Shown here piece by piece: positions 46,595 to 57,822 of a stretch of 64,000 nucleotides of DNA. Below the pieces are notes generated by a model. The model did no database searches, had not been told where the DNA came from, and saw nothing but the letters and a program-made list of their open reading frames with translations. Origin of the DNA: Blastobasis lacticolella. Lineage: Eukaryota; Arthropoda; Insecta; Lepidoptera; Blastobasidae. A program made the translations under genes and the position numbers. Position 1 is the stretch's first letter; each line of letters starts with the position of its first letter. Location of the stretch: the NCBI GenBank assembly GCA_905147135.1, contig LR990043.1, forward strand, positions 21,329,584 to 21,393,583. Direction: 5' to 3'.

Positions 46595-46775
46595 GACTGT
46601 GACGGTACCATAGGTTATCCTGCGTGATCGTGTGCAAGTAGTATTGCTACGAAAAGTCGAAAGTTTTGGTCATAAAAAAATTGTTTTATAGGTCTCCGAA
46701 ACCTCTACTATCGCTACAAAGTGGAATTTTTCTTGTACTCGATGACGTAGGATAACCTACGGCGCCCTCACAGTC
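46595..46775. mobile_element. MITE with ~46-bp inverted repeats and TA duplication
   Basis: Ends GACTGTGACGG / CCCTCACAGTC, with a core TAGGTTATCCTGCGTGATCG paired to CGATGACGTAGGATAACCTA. TA flanks both ends (46593-46594 and 46776-46777). Tc1/mariner-type by target. Confidence 0.7.
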
Positions 46776-48577
46776 TAGTAGGTATGTATGTAAGTTTCGA
46801 TTTTATTTATTTATTTATTTGTAGGAGTACCAACAGCTGTACATTACAATGTATACAGTTCTAGTATGAAACAGTAAGCTAATGCTTACTGTTTTATACT
46901 TTATGCTGAAGTCGTCCATTAAATTTCCTGCTCAAAGGCAGTCGCCTAAGATTTGTAATAGTTTTATATCAGTGTAGAGAATCGGATATAATCATTATAA
47001 ACCTAAAATACAACTAAACAAAGCTCTATGTCTGCTTTACTCTATCTACCTACTATATAGTACAATTTTCACCTAATAAAGTTACAAGTATGCCCAACAC
47101 AAATCGGCTCAATAATAGCTTAGGCATTTCCTCCAGCACGATCTAAACCAGCAGGTACATCGGACACAATCACTGCGACCCCATCAGCCGTCAATGGGAA
47201 CAATCGGTGGGATATTGTAGTATACTCAGTACGGCTGTGCGATTTTGAAACCTAGTATGGCACTAATGTCTAAAAAGTGTTGGTATAGAATTTTCAGTTG
47301 TTAAACCTAGCAGGGCGCACAGATTTACCTACTCTGAGATTAAAGAAAAAGCAATTTAATCATTTTAAGTTATATAAAACGTGATGTATTAAATTTACGT
47401 GGTTCCACTCAGTGAAAAGCCGCATCTTTTGAACTAAAGGTAGAAGCCACTACTAGACCCACACTGGACTTACGTCAGTCACGAGATGCCATATGACGGG
47501 AGTGACGCGACATACACATGTGTACAGGCTTGTCTTTATATATGTCTACGAGCTGAATGATGTGTGACGCATCAAATTTGACGCACAAGCCGTGGGATTT
47601 GGTCGCATCAGCCAAGTCCCGTAAGACAAGTGTGTTGCTAAATTACGATTTTTCATACATTTACTAACAGATGTCCCTGCATCAGGTACGTCACATCACA
47701 TCACTGTAATGTGGCGCTACCTCAACACTCATCTCTGTAGCAATTTAAGTCTCGGCGTGGCTAGCTCTCAAAGTGCAAAGCCGACACGTTTTTGGACACT
47801 ACTGTAAAATTTGAGGCAATGAAGGAATTTAAATTTAAATTTGTCTCGAGTCTCTTACTAGGTTTTTAACCTGTACAGACGAGTATACCATACTGTATGG
47901 CCATCTCAATTGGCAGTATTGGGTCCTATCGTCCAGTGCGGTAATAGCGGGGCTTCAGCCGTATGTCTTGCGGTGATTTACATGAAATTGCCGGATCGAC
48001 TTCGGACCGGCCGGCGGTCGATTTTATGAGAAATTTGGATTCGTATTGAACAGGAAGGCTCAAGAGGTACAAGTCTCACATCGCACGACACTGGCAATAT
48101 CGTTCGACTATAGAAATCTAATGTTTGTTTTATATTTCTGTGGTCAAATATGAAAAAGTCAAGCGACATGGGTTGTGCTACAAATTGTCATAGTAAATAC
48201 GATTCCTCCTCTTCAGTCGTTAACTCTTTACCACTCATGGTTTCATGAGGATGCGTCTTCTCTGGATAACGCAGCCCCCGGAATGTGTAAATCCGATAGG
48301 CTCTATTAATGTCGCCTATCTCTGCCTACCTCAAAGACTTATGTCCAAAACATTATAACAATGAACCTCTACTTTAAAAACTTTACTAAAATAGTGGTTG
48401 TCCGATATCCTTAATATAAAATGAAACCTCAACCATATTTCATAATTGTAATCTATTTTCTGGTTACAAAGTTATTATTTATTTATTTAACTTAAAGGCG
48501 TGATGAAACCCAATACCTACGTTTACCGAAATCGCTGCTACCAATTTTCTGGTTTATAAATGTCCCTAGCTTCTACG

Positions 48578-48626
48578 CCACCAGTCGCCTTGTAAGACAG
48601 TCGTAGTCTCCTACGGCGACTGGTGG
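48578..48626. repeat. Short GC-rich hairpin
   Basis: CCACCAGTCGCC pairs with GGCGACTGGTGG; the stem extends inward imperfectly (TGTAAGAC with GTCTCCTAC). Confidence 0.55.
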
Positions 48627-49154
48627 TGGATGTTTTCTATGTCAAGCTACTCATCTTCACACTCAATACAAATGGCTAATACATCTTCTATTCTTCCCCG
48701 TACGAACCCACTGGCGGTTTCAACGGCGAAACAAAACAGCATCGCGGCGGGTCGCGGGGGGCGATACCCGGCGGGCCGGGGCGCTCCATAATGGCAATTT
48801 TTCGTATACAGCGCACAGTGAATGCCATGAATGCGCGATGCCTCGTAAACGGGCTGCGACGTGCAAATTTGAGGCCTTTGTGTCGAGCGGCTCGCGCGCG
48901 TGACCCGCATTCGGGGTGGCGGCGTGCTGTGGTGATGGCGATTTGGTGGCTATCGTGGTGAACACTTGTTCGGTTTCCTCTAGCTTTTTGATTAGCCAGG
49001 CGGCAAATGTATTAAGAAAAAATATCATTATTATACGGTACAGACATCAAGAAAATAAAACTGAAATACAATGGGCGGCAGAAATTAAAGTACGTTGAAG
49101 TCAATAGAATCCTACGCGAAAAAGCTAAACTTCCTTCGGCTTCTCAAGACCTTC

Positions 49155-49390
49155 ACTCATGATAAGTGCTAGAGATGGGTGCTAAATCCCGTTACGGCAG
49201 TATTACTGTGACTTTTCACGAAGTAACAGTGTTACAAAATCACGTCATGACATTATATTGGGACACACAATAATAAGCACCGTGAGACGTCAGTGTCTTT
49301 TCATCAGTAGCCGATACCAGTAACATTATTTATCACTCATCTCCAGCACTTCATTCTAGTGAAGTTCCTGAGAGGCCGTCCTATTAGCAA
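49155..49390. mobile_element. MITE fragment related to the 32.8-kb element
   Basis: Ends with the same GAGAGGCCGTCCTAT followed by TA; the left terminus is lost, although GCTAGAGATG remains. Confidence 0.55.
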
Positions 49391-49794
49391 AAATATTGGC
49401 TTGTACCTTACATACGTATGTACGACACAAATCCACAAAAACCGTTCAAAATCGCCATCGTTGAGCCATCTCCTTCACCGCCGCCATTGCTAACAAATCA
49501 TTGCCTTCAATCATAGCGATTTCTGAACTCACTTTGTCGGGTTATTTGTTTGCGACGCCCCTGGCGGCCGGCGATGGCCCCTGAATCCGAATGAAAGGGT
49601 TCCGTCCAATCCGCGAGTGACGCTGTCAACGCTCGCTCTGATTTGCATGGAGAATATTGCGGCGGCGATATTCTAGGCGCGCTTGGACGACGGCGAGCTT
49701 TGTAAAAGCCGATACTCGTAATGGAGAAAAACTGGTAGTGGAATGCAATGATATTCAAGGCGCGGTTCGAGTGCTATATAGTAATAACGATTTT

Positions 49795-49850
49795 CCTTTT
49801 CCTCCTTTTTGACGACTAAAAGGGATATTTATAGTCCTAATCAATAAATA
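49795..49850 (+). mobile_element. Family D scrap
   Basis: CCTTTTTGACGACTAAAAGG and CCTAATCAATAAATATTTTG remain. Confidence 0.5.
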
Positions 49851-50084
49851 TTTTGTTGAGTTCGAAGAAAAACTGATAGTGATGAACGGATCTATACAAA
49901 TGTATTTAAATAAATGTATAGTGTAGTGACGCAGAGAAATTCCTGTAGCGATAGGTGCAGGAAAAATCGGTGTGCCCCATATAATAACACTTCTTTTCTA
50001 GTAGGTAAATCTTAGTACGTAATTGTGGATAAAATAATTACTTATTAAACAATATTATCATCATCATCAGCCTTTAGGGTGAAC

Positions 50085-50240
50085 CTGCACATTCAGGCGT
50101 CTGAATATGTCACCATGATGTTGGGTTCCCCTAGTAGCAGGGCCACGGATGTCAGATAGCAGATAGATAGCTCCGGGATTATGTCCAAATGGTCCTGGGT
50201 GGATCCCGGGCCCTCGTCCGCGAGAGCACAATCCAAGCCA
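50085..50240 (+). mobile_element. SINE C 3' half
   Basis: Sense copy: GTGAACCTGCACATTCAGGC, CACCATGATG, GGGCCCTCGTCCGCGAGAG. Confidence 0.6.
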
Positions 50241-50440
50241 AGAATTTTTTTATCAGCCCTAGGGTTGTCCGCCTTCGGGCGTAGGCCTCCTCTAATATCC
50301 TCCATGTCTCTTTATCGCGTGTCACCTTCATCCAGTTGAGACCAGCGTGCCGTCTAAGGTCATTAATCCACATCTGTGGGTGTTCTCGAAGTCATTAGTA
50401 GCGCCCTCTACCTCGAGTGTTCTCTCTGGAGTTCCATTCC
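50179..50440 (-). mobile_element. LINE ORF2 C-terminal fragment
   Basis: The minus strand encodes PQMWINDLRRHAGLNWMKV and TRDKETWRILEEAYARRR. This matches the W-x-D-D/L...AG..W...A.D...W..L.EAY end of endonuclease/RT LINEs. Confidence 0.7.
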
Positions 50441-50499
50441 AGCGTTCTTCTAGTCCAGCGCTCCAGTACTAATATCAGTATACTCAATTTAAATATAAG

Positions 50500-50660
50500 A
50501 CAATCCTCTTCGATTTCGGGTGTCGTACCAAATGACTAATGTCATAAAGGCAAACCCAGTTCTGTAAAATAGAAAACGACAGTAGCATTTTCTATTGAGT
50601 GATATGGCAACATGGCTGTAGGCAATGTGAATAAGCTCAGGCTCTGCAAAGGAATGTTAT
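50500..50660 (+). mobile_element. Probable old family A fragment
   Basis: Weak similarity: GGGTGTCGTACCAAATGACTA and a CAGTAGCATTTTCTATTG segment in the right order and spacing. Confidence 0.35.
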
Positions 50661-53329
50661 ATAGGCTGTTAACAATGAAAATGTTATTGAATTATTATAT
50701 ATAATCTCTCCCCAAACTAAGCGGCAAGGGGAAAGTTAAGAGAACTAATGCAGCACCGACTGTACGAGTACTGTAATGCAGTACGAGTGCACCAATACAC
50801 ATCACACACGTAACCGAGTGAGCGAATCATGTGCCCATCTTGACCGGAAAAACCAGCCCGCACCCGCTTCGGCGTCGTCTCCCAAGTTCGGAAAAACAAA
50901 ACGGATCTAGCCTGTCGGTAGAGTAGACTACCGCCGCCTCAATAAGCGAAGGAATCATTTGTGGGAAGAAACCCACAATTACATTTAAATACGTTCATGT
51001 TGCATTGATACCTTTGTCATGTTATGTTTAAGAGAGCGTGATTTGCTGAGAAGATTATAGACGTAATTATCTTCTAAATCGTTACTCTTGACAGAGTGGT
51101 CGTGGTCGTCGGTTTAGACGCTCCACTATCCATCGCCACTCTTCCGAACAGCTGCTTTCCTAGTACACTCATAAAGAGTATCAGCTTTCACTAGACGTAA
51201 TTACCTAACACCTAATACTATATAGCAAAAGCACACCACATAGTTAAATGCAGAATCCTGCAATCGGTCAGCACAAAACCATGTTAGAGGAAAAAGAACG
51301 ACCCGAACAGCGCGCCATTAATCTCATGATATGTATTGGTTGGTGTTGGAGGGTCTGATCCATGCCATAATATATTTTACAAACTCGCCAACTATTATCC
51401 TGACAAAACCGTCACTGTTTATTCTGCAGAGATGTACTTCTAGATAGGTTTTATTACTCATTACCCAAACATGCAAAATCAAAGTTCATTAAACCTCGGT
51501 AACTACCTAACATCTACATACTATCTGTTGAAAATAAACTAGATTAGGGAATCTTGAGAGCCACATGAGAATGTGAGAAATCACAGCGTTGACAATGACG
51601 CATTCATGCGATACTTAACTCCACCAGCCCTCTGCAATACATCGATCTCCTTTCAAAGTTACAAAAGGTTAATAAACTCGATACGGAGCCAAGCAAACAA
51701 CACCGAAGAGCAAATAGCCACATACAAAGTTTGAAGAAAAAACTGGGGCCGTACAGCACCTAAACCGCGATAAGTTTTATTTGCTATTGCGTCCACAATA
51801 ATCTTTGGAAAGGAAGCGGTTGACGATCCGATACGATAGTGTCACACAAAGAAGCTTATTTCCGTTCAAACTCAATAAAAACAAAGTTTATTTTCCTTTG
51901 CCTTCGCTTCTTGTTAAACCAAATTCACCCTTATCACCTTCACGTAGAAGCGACATAGCTAATGTTGGAGCACCAAACCCTTCGCTGCCAAGGTGTATAT
52001 CATAGTGAAAATAAAAACTGAACAAATATCACGATAAGGTTTTGTAAGGGCGCGAGGTCGACATTCAATGACAGCCGTTTGAATATTTGATTCAGTTAGT
52101 TGGTTGGTAGGGGTGGTTTCAGCCTACAATGGTGAAGTCTCAGAGAGGACGTGTTGTCGCAAAAGAATGTCTACAAACTATGCTCGCAAAAAAAATTTCG
52201 ACGTGTTTTAGTGAAAACAAGATAGACAAAAGGCGGTGTCATAAACATTCTATTTAATTTCATATTATTCATATTACTCTGCTTCGGTTATCCTTTAGTA
52301 GAAGCCTAACTTGTACATTAAAGCCATTAATATTTCTTTTAATTCATTATAGAGTCATGTATATTATTATATTCCCTCACCACGCGGTTTCCTGTTCCGA
52401 GACTCTGGGTAAAGAGTAACTTCTTTGTACATAAACAATCATTTGCTATACGATGTTGTGTTTTCACATTATGTACATGTAACGTAGGTAAGCGTATACA
52501 ACCTGGGGCCCTATTTATGAAACCTCTCGCATCCAAACGAGTGCTCGCATACCTGTCTCTTTCACACTCATGGTAAGTTGCTTTATATAAAAAAGACACG
52601 CATTAGAAGGCACACGCACTATAAATATGACAGCAAACACAAAATAACCCGCCCTTACCACCAACCCCTCTGCGGCCCATCTAGTCTTTGCCGGCACAGC
52701 GCGTCGCCGGCAAAAACCGCCGCCGTCCGATAACGGCAGACAATAGCCGCCAGTGTGTTTAACAATGCTTCGTTTGTGACGATTCTTCGCACAATGGCGG
52801 GGTGCAAAGCGGCGCGTAATTCGATAGGCGCTCCTTTCATTGTCGATTGTGGGCGTACTAATTGAGTTTTGTGCCTACTCGTGTTTTGCGCTTCTGGCGC
52901 TACTTGTTCTTGCTGTTTTTGGGCGTGGGACAATGTTTTTGTTTTTAATTTTTGTTATTGTTAGCTACTAATATGTCATATTTATAAACAAAACTAGTCC
53001 ATTCGGCGCGTACACCTATTTTACCAGTACCTAAAATTTTTGAAATGACATCAAACCTTTACCTTAGCCTTACAACCACAACATAAGCTGAAAAAAAATT
53101 AAAATTGGTATTGAAATAGTAAAACTTATAAGATTTTAAAGATTATTATCTGTCTCCTTCTCGCAAAGTGGAGTTAAAAACTTAATGTATTAAAAATAAC
53201 GATACTCAACCGTGACGTCATAGTAGAGCATCGCCTGCTCTGTCTAATTAGGAAAAGCAAACGTTCATATCTTGCTTATTTTTTAAGATATTCAAAGTCT
53301 AATTTTACTTTTCTATTCGATAAGTAAAA
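50661..53329. other. Intergenic, no gene recognised
   Basis: Mostly unique AT-rich sequence with the GC-rich island at 52.7 kb. None of the short open frames here resembles a known protein. Confidence 0.4.
52670..52960. promoter_or_regulatory. Candidate enhancer with Sox-type motif cluster
   Basis: Five ACAAT/ATTGT motifs between 52740 and 52850 in a GC-rich, repeat-free island (ACAATAG, AACAATG, ACAATGG, CATTGT, GATTGT). Target gene unknown. Confidence 0.28.
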
Positions 53330-53635
53330 TGATGGGAAGTAGTCACTACTGCCTATAGACATTAGCAACACCAAGAGTATCGCCAATGCGTTGCCCACCT
53401 CTATAACACGTTGCTCTCGCAGCAAAAAGGCAAAAGCAACTCCACTGCCAAAGCCACGGTTCCCCAAATCCCCACCCCATGGAGCACTGGAAACCTTACT
53501 CACCGGCAGAAACACAATACTATTCAAAAGAGTATTATTTAGCTGCGATATTCTGTAAGGTGGAGGTACTTCCCCAGTCGGGCGGCTCCAATTCGAACGA
53601 GATACCCCGCTATGCCCTACCTCTCTTAAATTAAA
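53330..53635 (-). mobile_element. Family B retroposon, long antisense copy
   Basis: Nearly the whole unit in antisense: GCCTATAGACATTAGCAACA through GATACCCCGCTATGCCCTAC and CTCTCTTAAATT. The polyA-side ~60 bp are missing. A 145-aa open frame on its minus strand is repeat-derived. Confidence 0.75.
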
Positions 53636-54639
53636 ACGCGAATTATAAGTGCGTAAGTAGTGGACCTCGCTGCCTGCGTCATGTTTCCTCGAAAAAGAGG
53701 TTCTTTTAATCATGGGGTCTCCAAATCAAGAGTGAATCATCTTCATGATGATGGTGATGATGTATCTCTAGGCAAGCGTGTTCGTCTTTTTACATATGAC
53801 CGGAGGCTTTGTGGAGACACCTGGGGAGGCTTAAGCTCTGCAGTGGGCGTGCTTCGGCTGATTATGGAATTTAGGGAGTACGTGAATTCTTGTTATTAAT
53901 TTAGGGAGTTAATAATTAATAACAAGACCGACAGAAAAAGTCGGGTAGCCTGACTAAGTTTACATATATTCAAACATTTTCTAAAATACTGGACCGATTT
54001 AATGAAACCGATTTCGATTAAACCGGCTTTCAAATAGCGAAAATAGCATTTAGACAGATACACACGTAAACTCATAACACCCCTTATCTTCGTCGAGGTT
54101 AAAAATAGATTTAAAAAACCTAACCTAACCTAACCAACACTAAGAACCACTAACCAACACTAACTACCTACATCCATAACAGTTTCCAATCAGATCAGCG
54201 AACGGTGTCTTAAGTAAAATAGGTTTTGACGAGTGCTAGTTGTGGTTTGCGAGTATGAAAATTGGGAAGCATCTTTTGAAGGACTTGATTTAGTTGAACT
54301 TTACCTTTTCTAAGTCGTTGAGAACGATGAGAAATAAGTTCTCAAATGAAAATATTTTTTTCATAACAAGCTTTTATCGCGCGGTATAGTATTAACCAAA
54401 ACCATTACAAAGAGCCCAAACATTATGGGGTTATCTTGTTGCGTTCATTAGTTCCCATTACCTTCCGACTCCATCATCAGACCAGCTCCAGTATCATGGA
54501 GTATATTAATGCATTGTCATCCAAGTTACAAATGAGCTGAATTTTTGTTTATTATACCAAATTTAGCAGTAGGAACAAAAAGCCATACGATAAATAAATA
54601 AATACAAAATTTAAGTTCAAACGAACGCGCTCCAAAATT

Positions 54640-54835
54640 CAAAAAAATTCAAAATTTATTTATTGATTAGGACATTAAATATTTCTTTCAATCGTCAAAA
54701 AGGAGGGGGGTAGGAAAGTAGGAAGGAAACACACAGTGACACGCTGACCGCCCTATGGCCGTAGATAAACGTATCCCTCGCCAACCACGACCGAACCGTG
54801 CTCGACGATGCCAGGCAGAGCCGGAACGCTATATT
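54640..54835 (-). mobile_element. LINE-like 3' end (family D), inverted copy
   Basis: Reverse-complement match to 7745-7945 over its whole length, including TTTCAATCGTCAAAAAGGAG and CCAGGCAGAGCCGGAACGC. Confidence 0.65.
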
Positions 54836-55058
54836 ATATTATCCGGGAAGTGATTCATATTAGGACAAGATTGCAAGATCCCAGGACATATAAGTGAAGT
54901 TTCAACAAGCTTGCACAACGTTCCCGGTAGTTTACTATACCCACAGATAGACTAGAAACGGCTATCTAATCGTCATTCTACAATGGTTACATTATTCCAT
55001 TTCGTGTAACCCAAAAACACCATCCGTGGCGTAAATTGTCACAATTGCGTCACACAAA

Positions 55059-55093
55059 TGACGTCACAGATTAGGAATATATGAATGACGTCA
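55059..55093. promoter_or_regulatory. Two perfect CRE-type sites
   Basis: TGACGTCA occurs at 55059-55066 and 55086-55093, each followed by CAG. Such palindromes bind CREB/ATF bZIP dimers. The island around them (55020-55330) is repeat-free. Confidence 0.4.
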
Positions 55094-56597
55094 CAGCCCT
55101 CCTCAAAGCACGCCGATTGACCAACAGCCGACAAAACCCTATTGTCGAGTCCTCTTTGAAAACTCCTAAAGCCGTTTCCACACCGCAGCGCACAATCGCT
55201 GCGATTAAACGAACAAAAACGCGGCACAAAGAGCTCATAAGCATATAGGAGGACCTAATCGGATAACCGTATAAAAGTCTCGCGTTTATAAAGCAAATAT
55301 CTGTCTGCCTTTGGTGCGCGCGGCTCTCTAAGGAGCGACGTAAATCTTGCTGGATGGAGTTGAATAAAAATGAAATGTGCAGAGTGGAAGCGATATCGTA
55401 TTCCGTTCGTGGAAATTAGGTACTTTTCTTTTATTTAGTTGTGTCAGTCAGTCAATCCATCAAAATACGTTTATGTAGTTTACATTTTTGCTTATGAATG
55501 TCAGTCATAGAAAGTATACATGTAAAATAATTGTATACAAGAATAAAACAATAAAAAGCTTAGGCGCCGTCGCAAATGTGATTTTGATTTGTGTTTAACC
55601 TATGTGTGTAGATTTATAATTACTTGTGAGCAAAGCAATGTTCCAAATAAATTTATTATCATAATATACATGATTGTCTTAACATCAATTAAGGGTGAAG
55701 TGACATAGACTAAACCTCTTTAAAATTTGGTTTGTAGTTAGAGGTAATCTTGGTTTTAGAAAATTATAACATGAACTAACAAAACGAGAAAATATAAGGA
55801 GCCCGCAGGAAAACAGTAGTGTAAGTAGTTTAAAATATCTTGTACCTACGTGTATTTCAGTAAGATGCCTATTCCAGCACGTCTATACTCACGCCACACT
55901 GGTCTCCCACAAAGTGACCAGCGCGGCGTTTTGCTCGTGAAAGGCGCGAGCCGCCCGCCCGTGCCTACATCCAGCCGAATGGTATCAAAATAAAAAACCG
56001 CCCGCGCAACTGTCGACACGCACGGCTTTGTGCCGTCCCCAATGTGAACACACCCTTTATGCCGCCGAGTGTGACGGCATGCCACTGATATTTCTGATTG
56101 AAGATTTGCAAATGGAAAAGGTTGAATTGGTTTGTTTGTAAGTTGTTTAGGATTGAAGTGATTTTTTTATCGGTCCTTTCGTAGTTAAGGGTGACCGCTG
56201 CGTAAGCATCAATATGGCACGGGCACCAGTGGTTTCCCGCCGGTTTGCGTGCCACGTATAAACCAAACCCGCAATGAATTTGGCATGCTTTTTAACATGC
56301 TTACAACTGGAACGATTTTTCACTATGAAGTTTAACATAAGCATGCTCAAAAATAGCGCTTAAAATATTAGCATATGTAACTGGAGCTTTCGAACCCGCG
56401 GCGTTTCCGCTCAATGCATCGGACGCCCTTAGTTCTGTTATAAATACACAAATTAATCAACGCTTCAAATTATCTCCAAAATCTTAAAAATTTTTAATCT
56501 GCTCAGGTGAATGGTCTAACCCATGGGCGGAGGCTGGGTGCGACATGGCAGGAATAAGGTAGCATATTTTGAGATAGATAAACGTTGCCTAGGGAGG

Positions 56598-56650
56598 CAC
56601 ACGGACGGACTGCCTGATGGAAAGCGGCTACCGTCGTCCAGGACATCTGC
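56598..56650 (-). mobile_element. Family B scrap
   Basis: Diverged CTGCCTGATGGAAAGCGGC segment with ACATCTGCAACC. Confidence 0.4.
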
Positions 56651-56869
56651 AACCTAAGACATGCTTTTTAAAGATCCACCTGTTATAGTGCAAAAGAAAG
56701 ACTTCGGGAGGGATCTTTAATTTCTGATACATTGCATGATTCTGATACATTCGACTGATTGCAACCTATATTTTACCACCCTAAAAAAGTAAATAAATTT
56801 CATAACGCTCAACTGTCCCTAGTAAATGGCGACCCACTGACACTGTACACTCACACATACGAATTAGCT

Positions 56870-56997
56870 CATTTTCCCGCCTACGGAGACTCTACATCAT
56901 TTGTCTCGAAGACATTAGTCTTGTGACAATAACCTTGTATGACACCAACGAGTGTAAGAGGTTGGTGCTATTCTTCTCTGCCGGACACCACACGGCC
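56870..56997 (-). mobile_element. Family A retroposon, 5' part only
   Basis: Matches the first half of the unit on the minus strand, ending GGACACCACACGGCC. The 3' half with the GAT-rich tail is missing. It lies just downstream of the ITPA gene in the same orientation. Confidence 0.7.
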
Positions 56998-57083
56998 AAA
57001 TAATTACAACAGTAGTAAGTAGAAATCTCACATGATTAGGTATAATATCCACGGAAAATGTTATAGCAAAGGAATGTCTCGAT

Positions 57084-57647
57084 CTAATCTACAGAAAAAT
57101 ACGCTTTAATGTCCTCCAGGGGCTGGTACCGATGGGATACTCTATTCTTCTCCTCTATCGTGAGTTCCCCATATGTCTTCTCACAGCAACTCGGTTGGAA
57201 GATACAGTCCCATCCGAAATCCCTCCTGCCTCTAGGGGCCACTATCGTACCTTTCGTGGACCCTCTAAACAGCGTGACCTCGTCATCAGAACCACTGCAG
57301 TAACCGAAACAGCATATTGCTTCCGCAGACTTATCCTCCCAACCTGCAAGCAGCGTCACTAGACCTTCTGGACCAAGTTTCTTCTCAAACCACTTGATAT
57401 AAGGGCCAGGGAGGCCTTGTAAAGCGTTGAAGCATAGACTGGTGTCTTCCACCAACACGGGACTGGTTAGAACCTTGGCCGCTTCCAAACATTTTTGGAC
57501 AGATATCTCGTCTATTTCACCTTGGAGCTCAGGCAGGTCCAGGTCATAAGTCACTAGATCGATAGGGAAATTTGTCCCAAGTATGGCACTGATTTCTCGG
57601 ATTTTCATAGCGTTTCCAGTGACGAGGGTTATGCATTTTTTAGACAT
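57084..57647 (-). CDS. Itpa: Inosine triphosphate pyrophosphatase (ITPA/HAM1 family), single exon
   Basis: The 187-aa protein is a full-length ITPA, close to the usual length of about 190. The family hydrolyses ITP, dITP and XTP to the monophosphate and pyrophosphate, clearing deaminated purines from the cytosolic nucleotide pool; it is a Mg-dependent dimer. Seen here: the N-terminal nucleotide loop [11 protein letters not shown]; the acidic LQGEIDEIS; the catalytic [12 protein letters not shown] followed by [36 protein letters not shown]; and the C-terminal [12 protein letters not shown]. One region deviates: where relatives have FGWDP, this has FGWDC, and the residues after FQP read SCCE. 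The gene has no intron, while vertebrate ITPA has several, so this may be a retrocopy or a lineage with intron loss. The frame is intact, which argues for a working gene. The ATG chosen gives the canonical N-terminus. A family A retroposon fragment lies 87 bp past the stop. Confidence 0.93.
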   Translation of the reverse strand: MSKKCITLVTGNAMKIREISAILGTNFPIDLVTYDLDLPELQGEIDEISVQKCLEAAKVLTSPVLVEDTSLCFNALQGLPGPYIKWFEKKLGPEGLVTLLAGWEDKSAEAICCFGYCSGSDDEVTLFRGSTKGTIVAPRGRRDFGWDCIFQPSCCEKTYGELTIEEKNRVSHRYQPLEDIKAYFSVD

Positions 57648-57822
57648 TTTCTTCGAGGAGTTGTAAACGATTTCTGGACCGGTTACCTGAACAGTTAACA
57701 GGTAAAACGGTGGTGTTCATTTTTGTTGTTAATTGTTCTATGTTAGGTGTAACTTTGAATCTTTGAATGAAATTGGCTGGAGGATGGCATGATTTTATGT
57801 TTTGGTTTTCGCCGGTTTTCAC

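Larger units (their letters stand above)
44301..49794. other. Intergenic, no gene recognised
   Basis: Besides the SINE C, family B scrap and MITE listed, it holds AT-rich sequence and GC-rich repeat-free islands at about 46010-46320 and 48640-48990. Confidence 0.4.
53640..56597. other. Intergenic, repeat-poor with GC islands
   Basis: Contains three CCTAA (TTAGG) units at about 54118, the inverted family D copy, the CRE-site island (55020-55330) and a GC-rich island at 55900-56060. Confidence 0.4.

Noticed and set aside
53276..53713. 145-aa open frame on the minus strand
   Set aside because: It is the family B retroposon read in sense; related peptides appear at every B copy.
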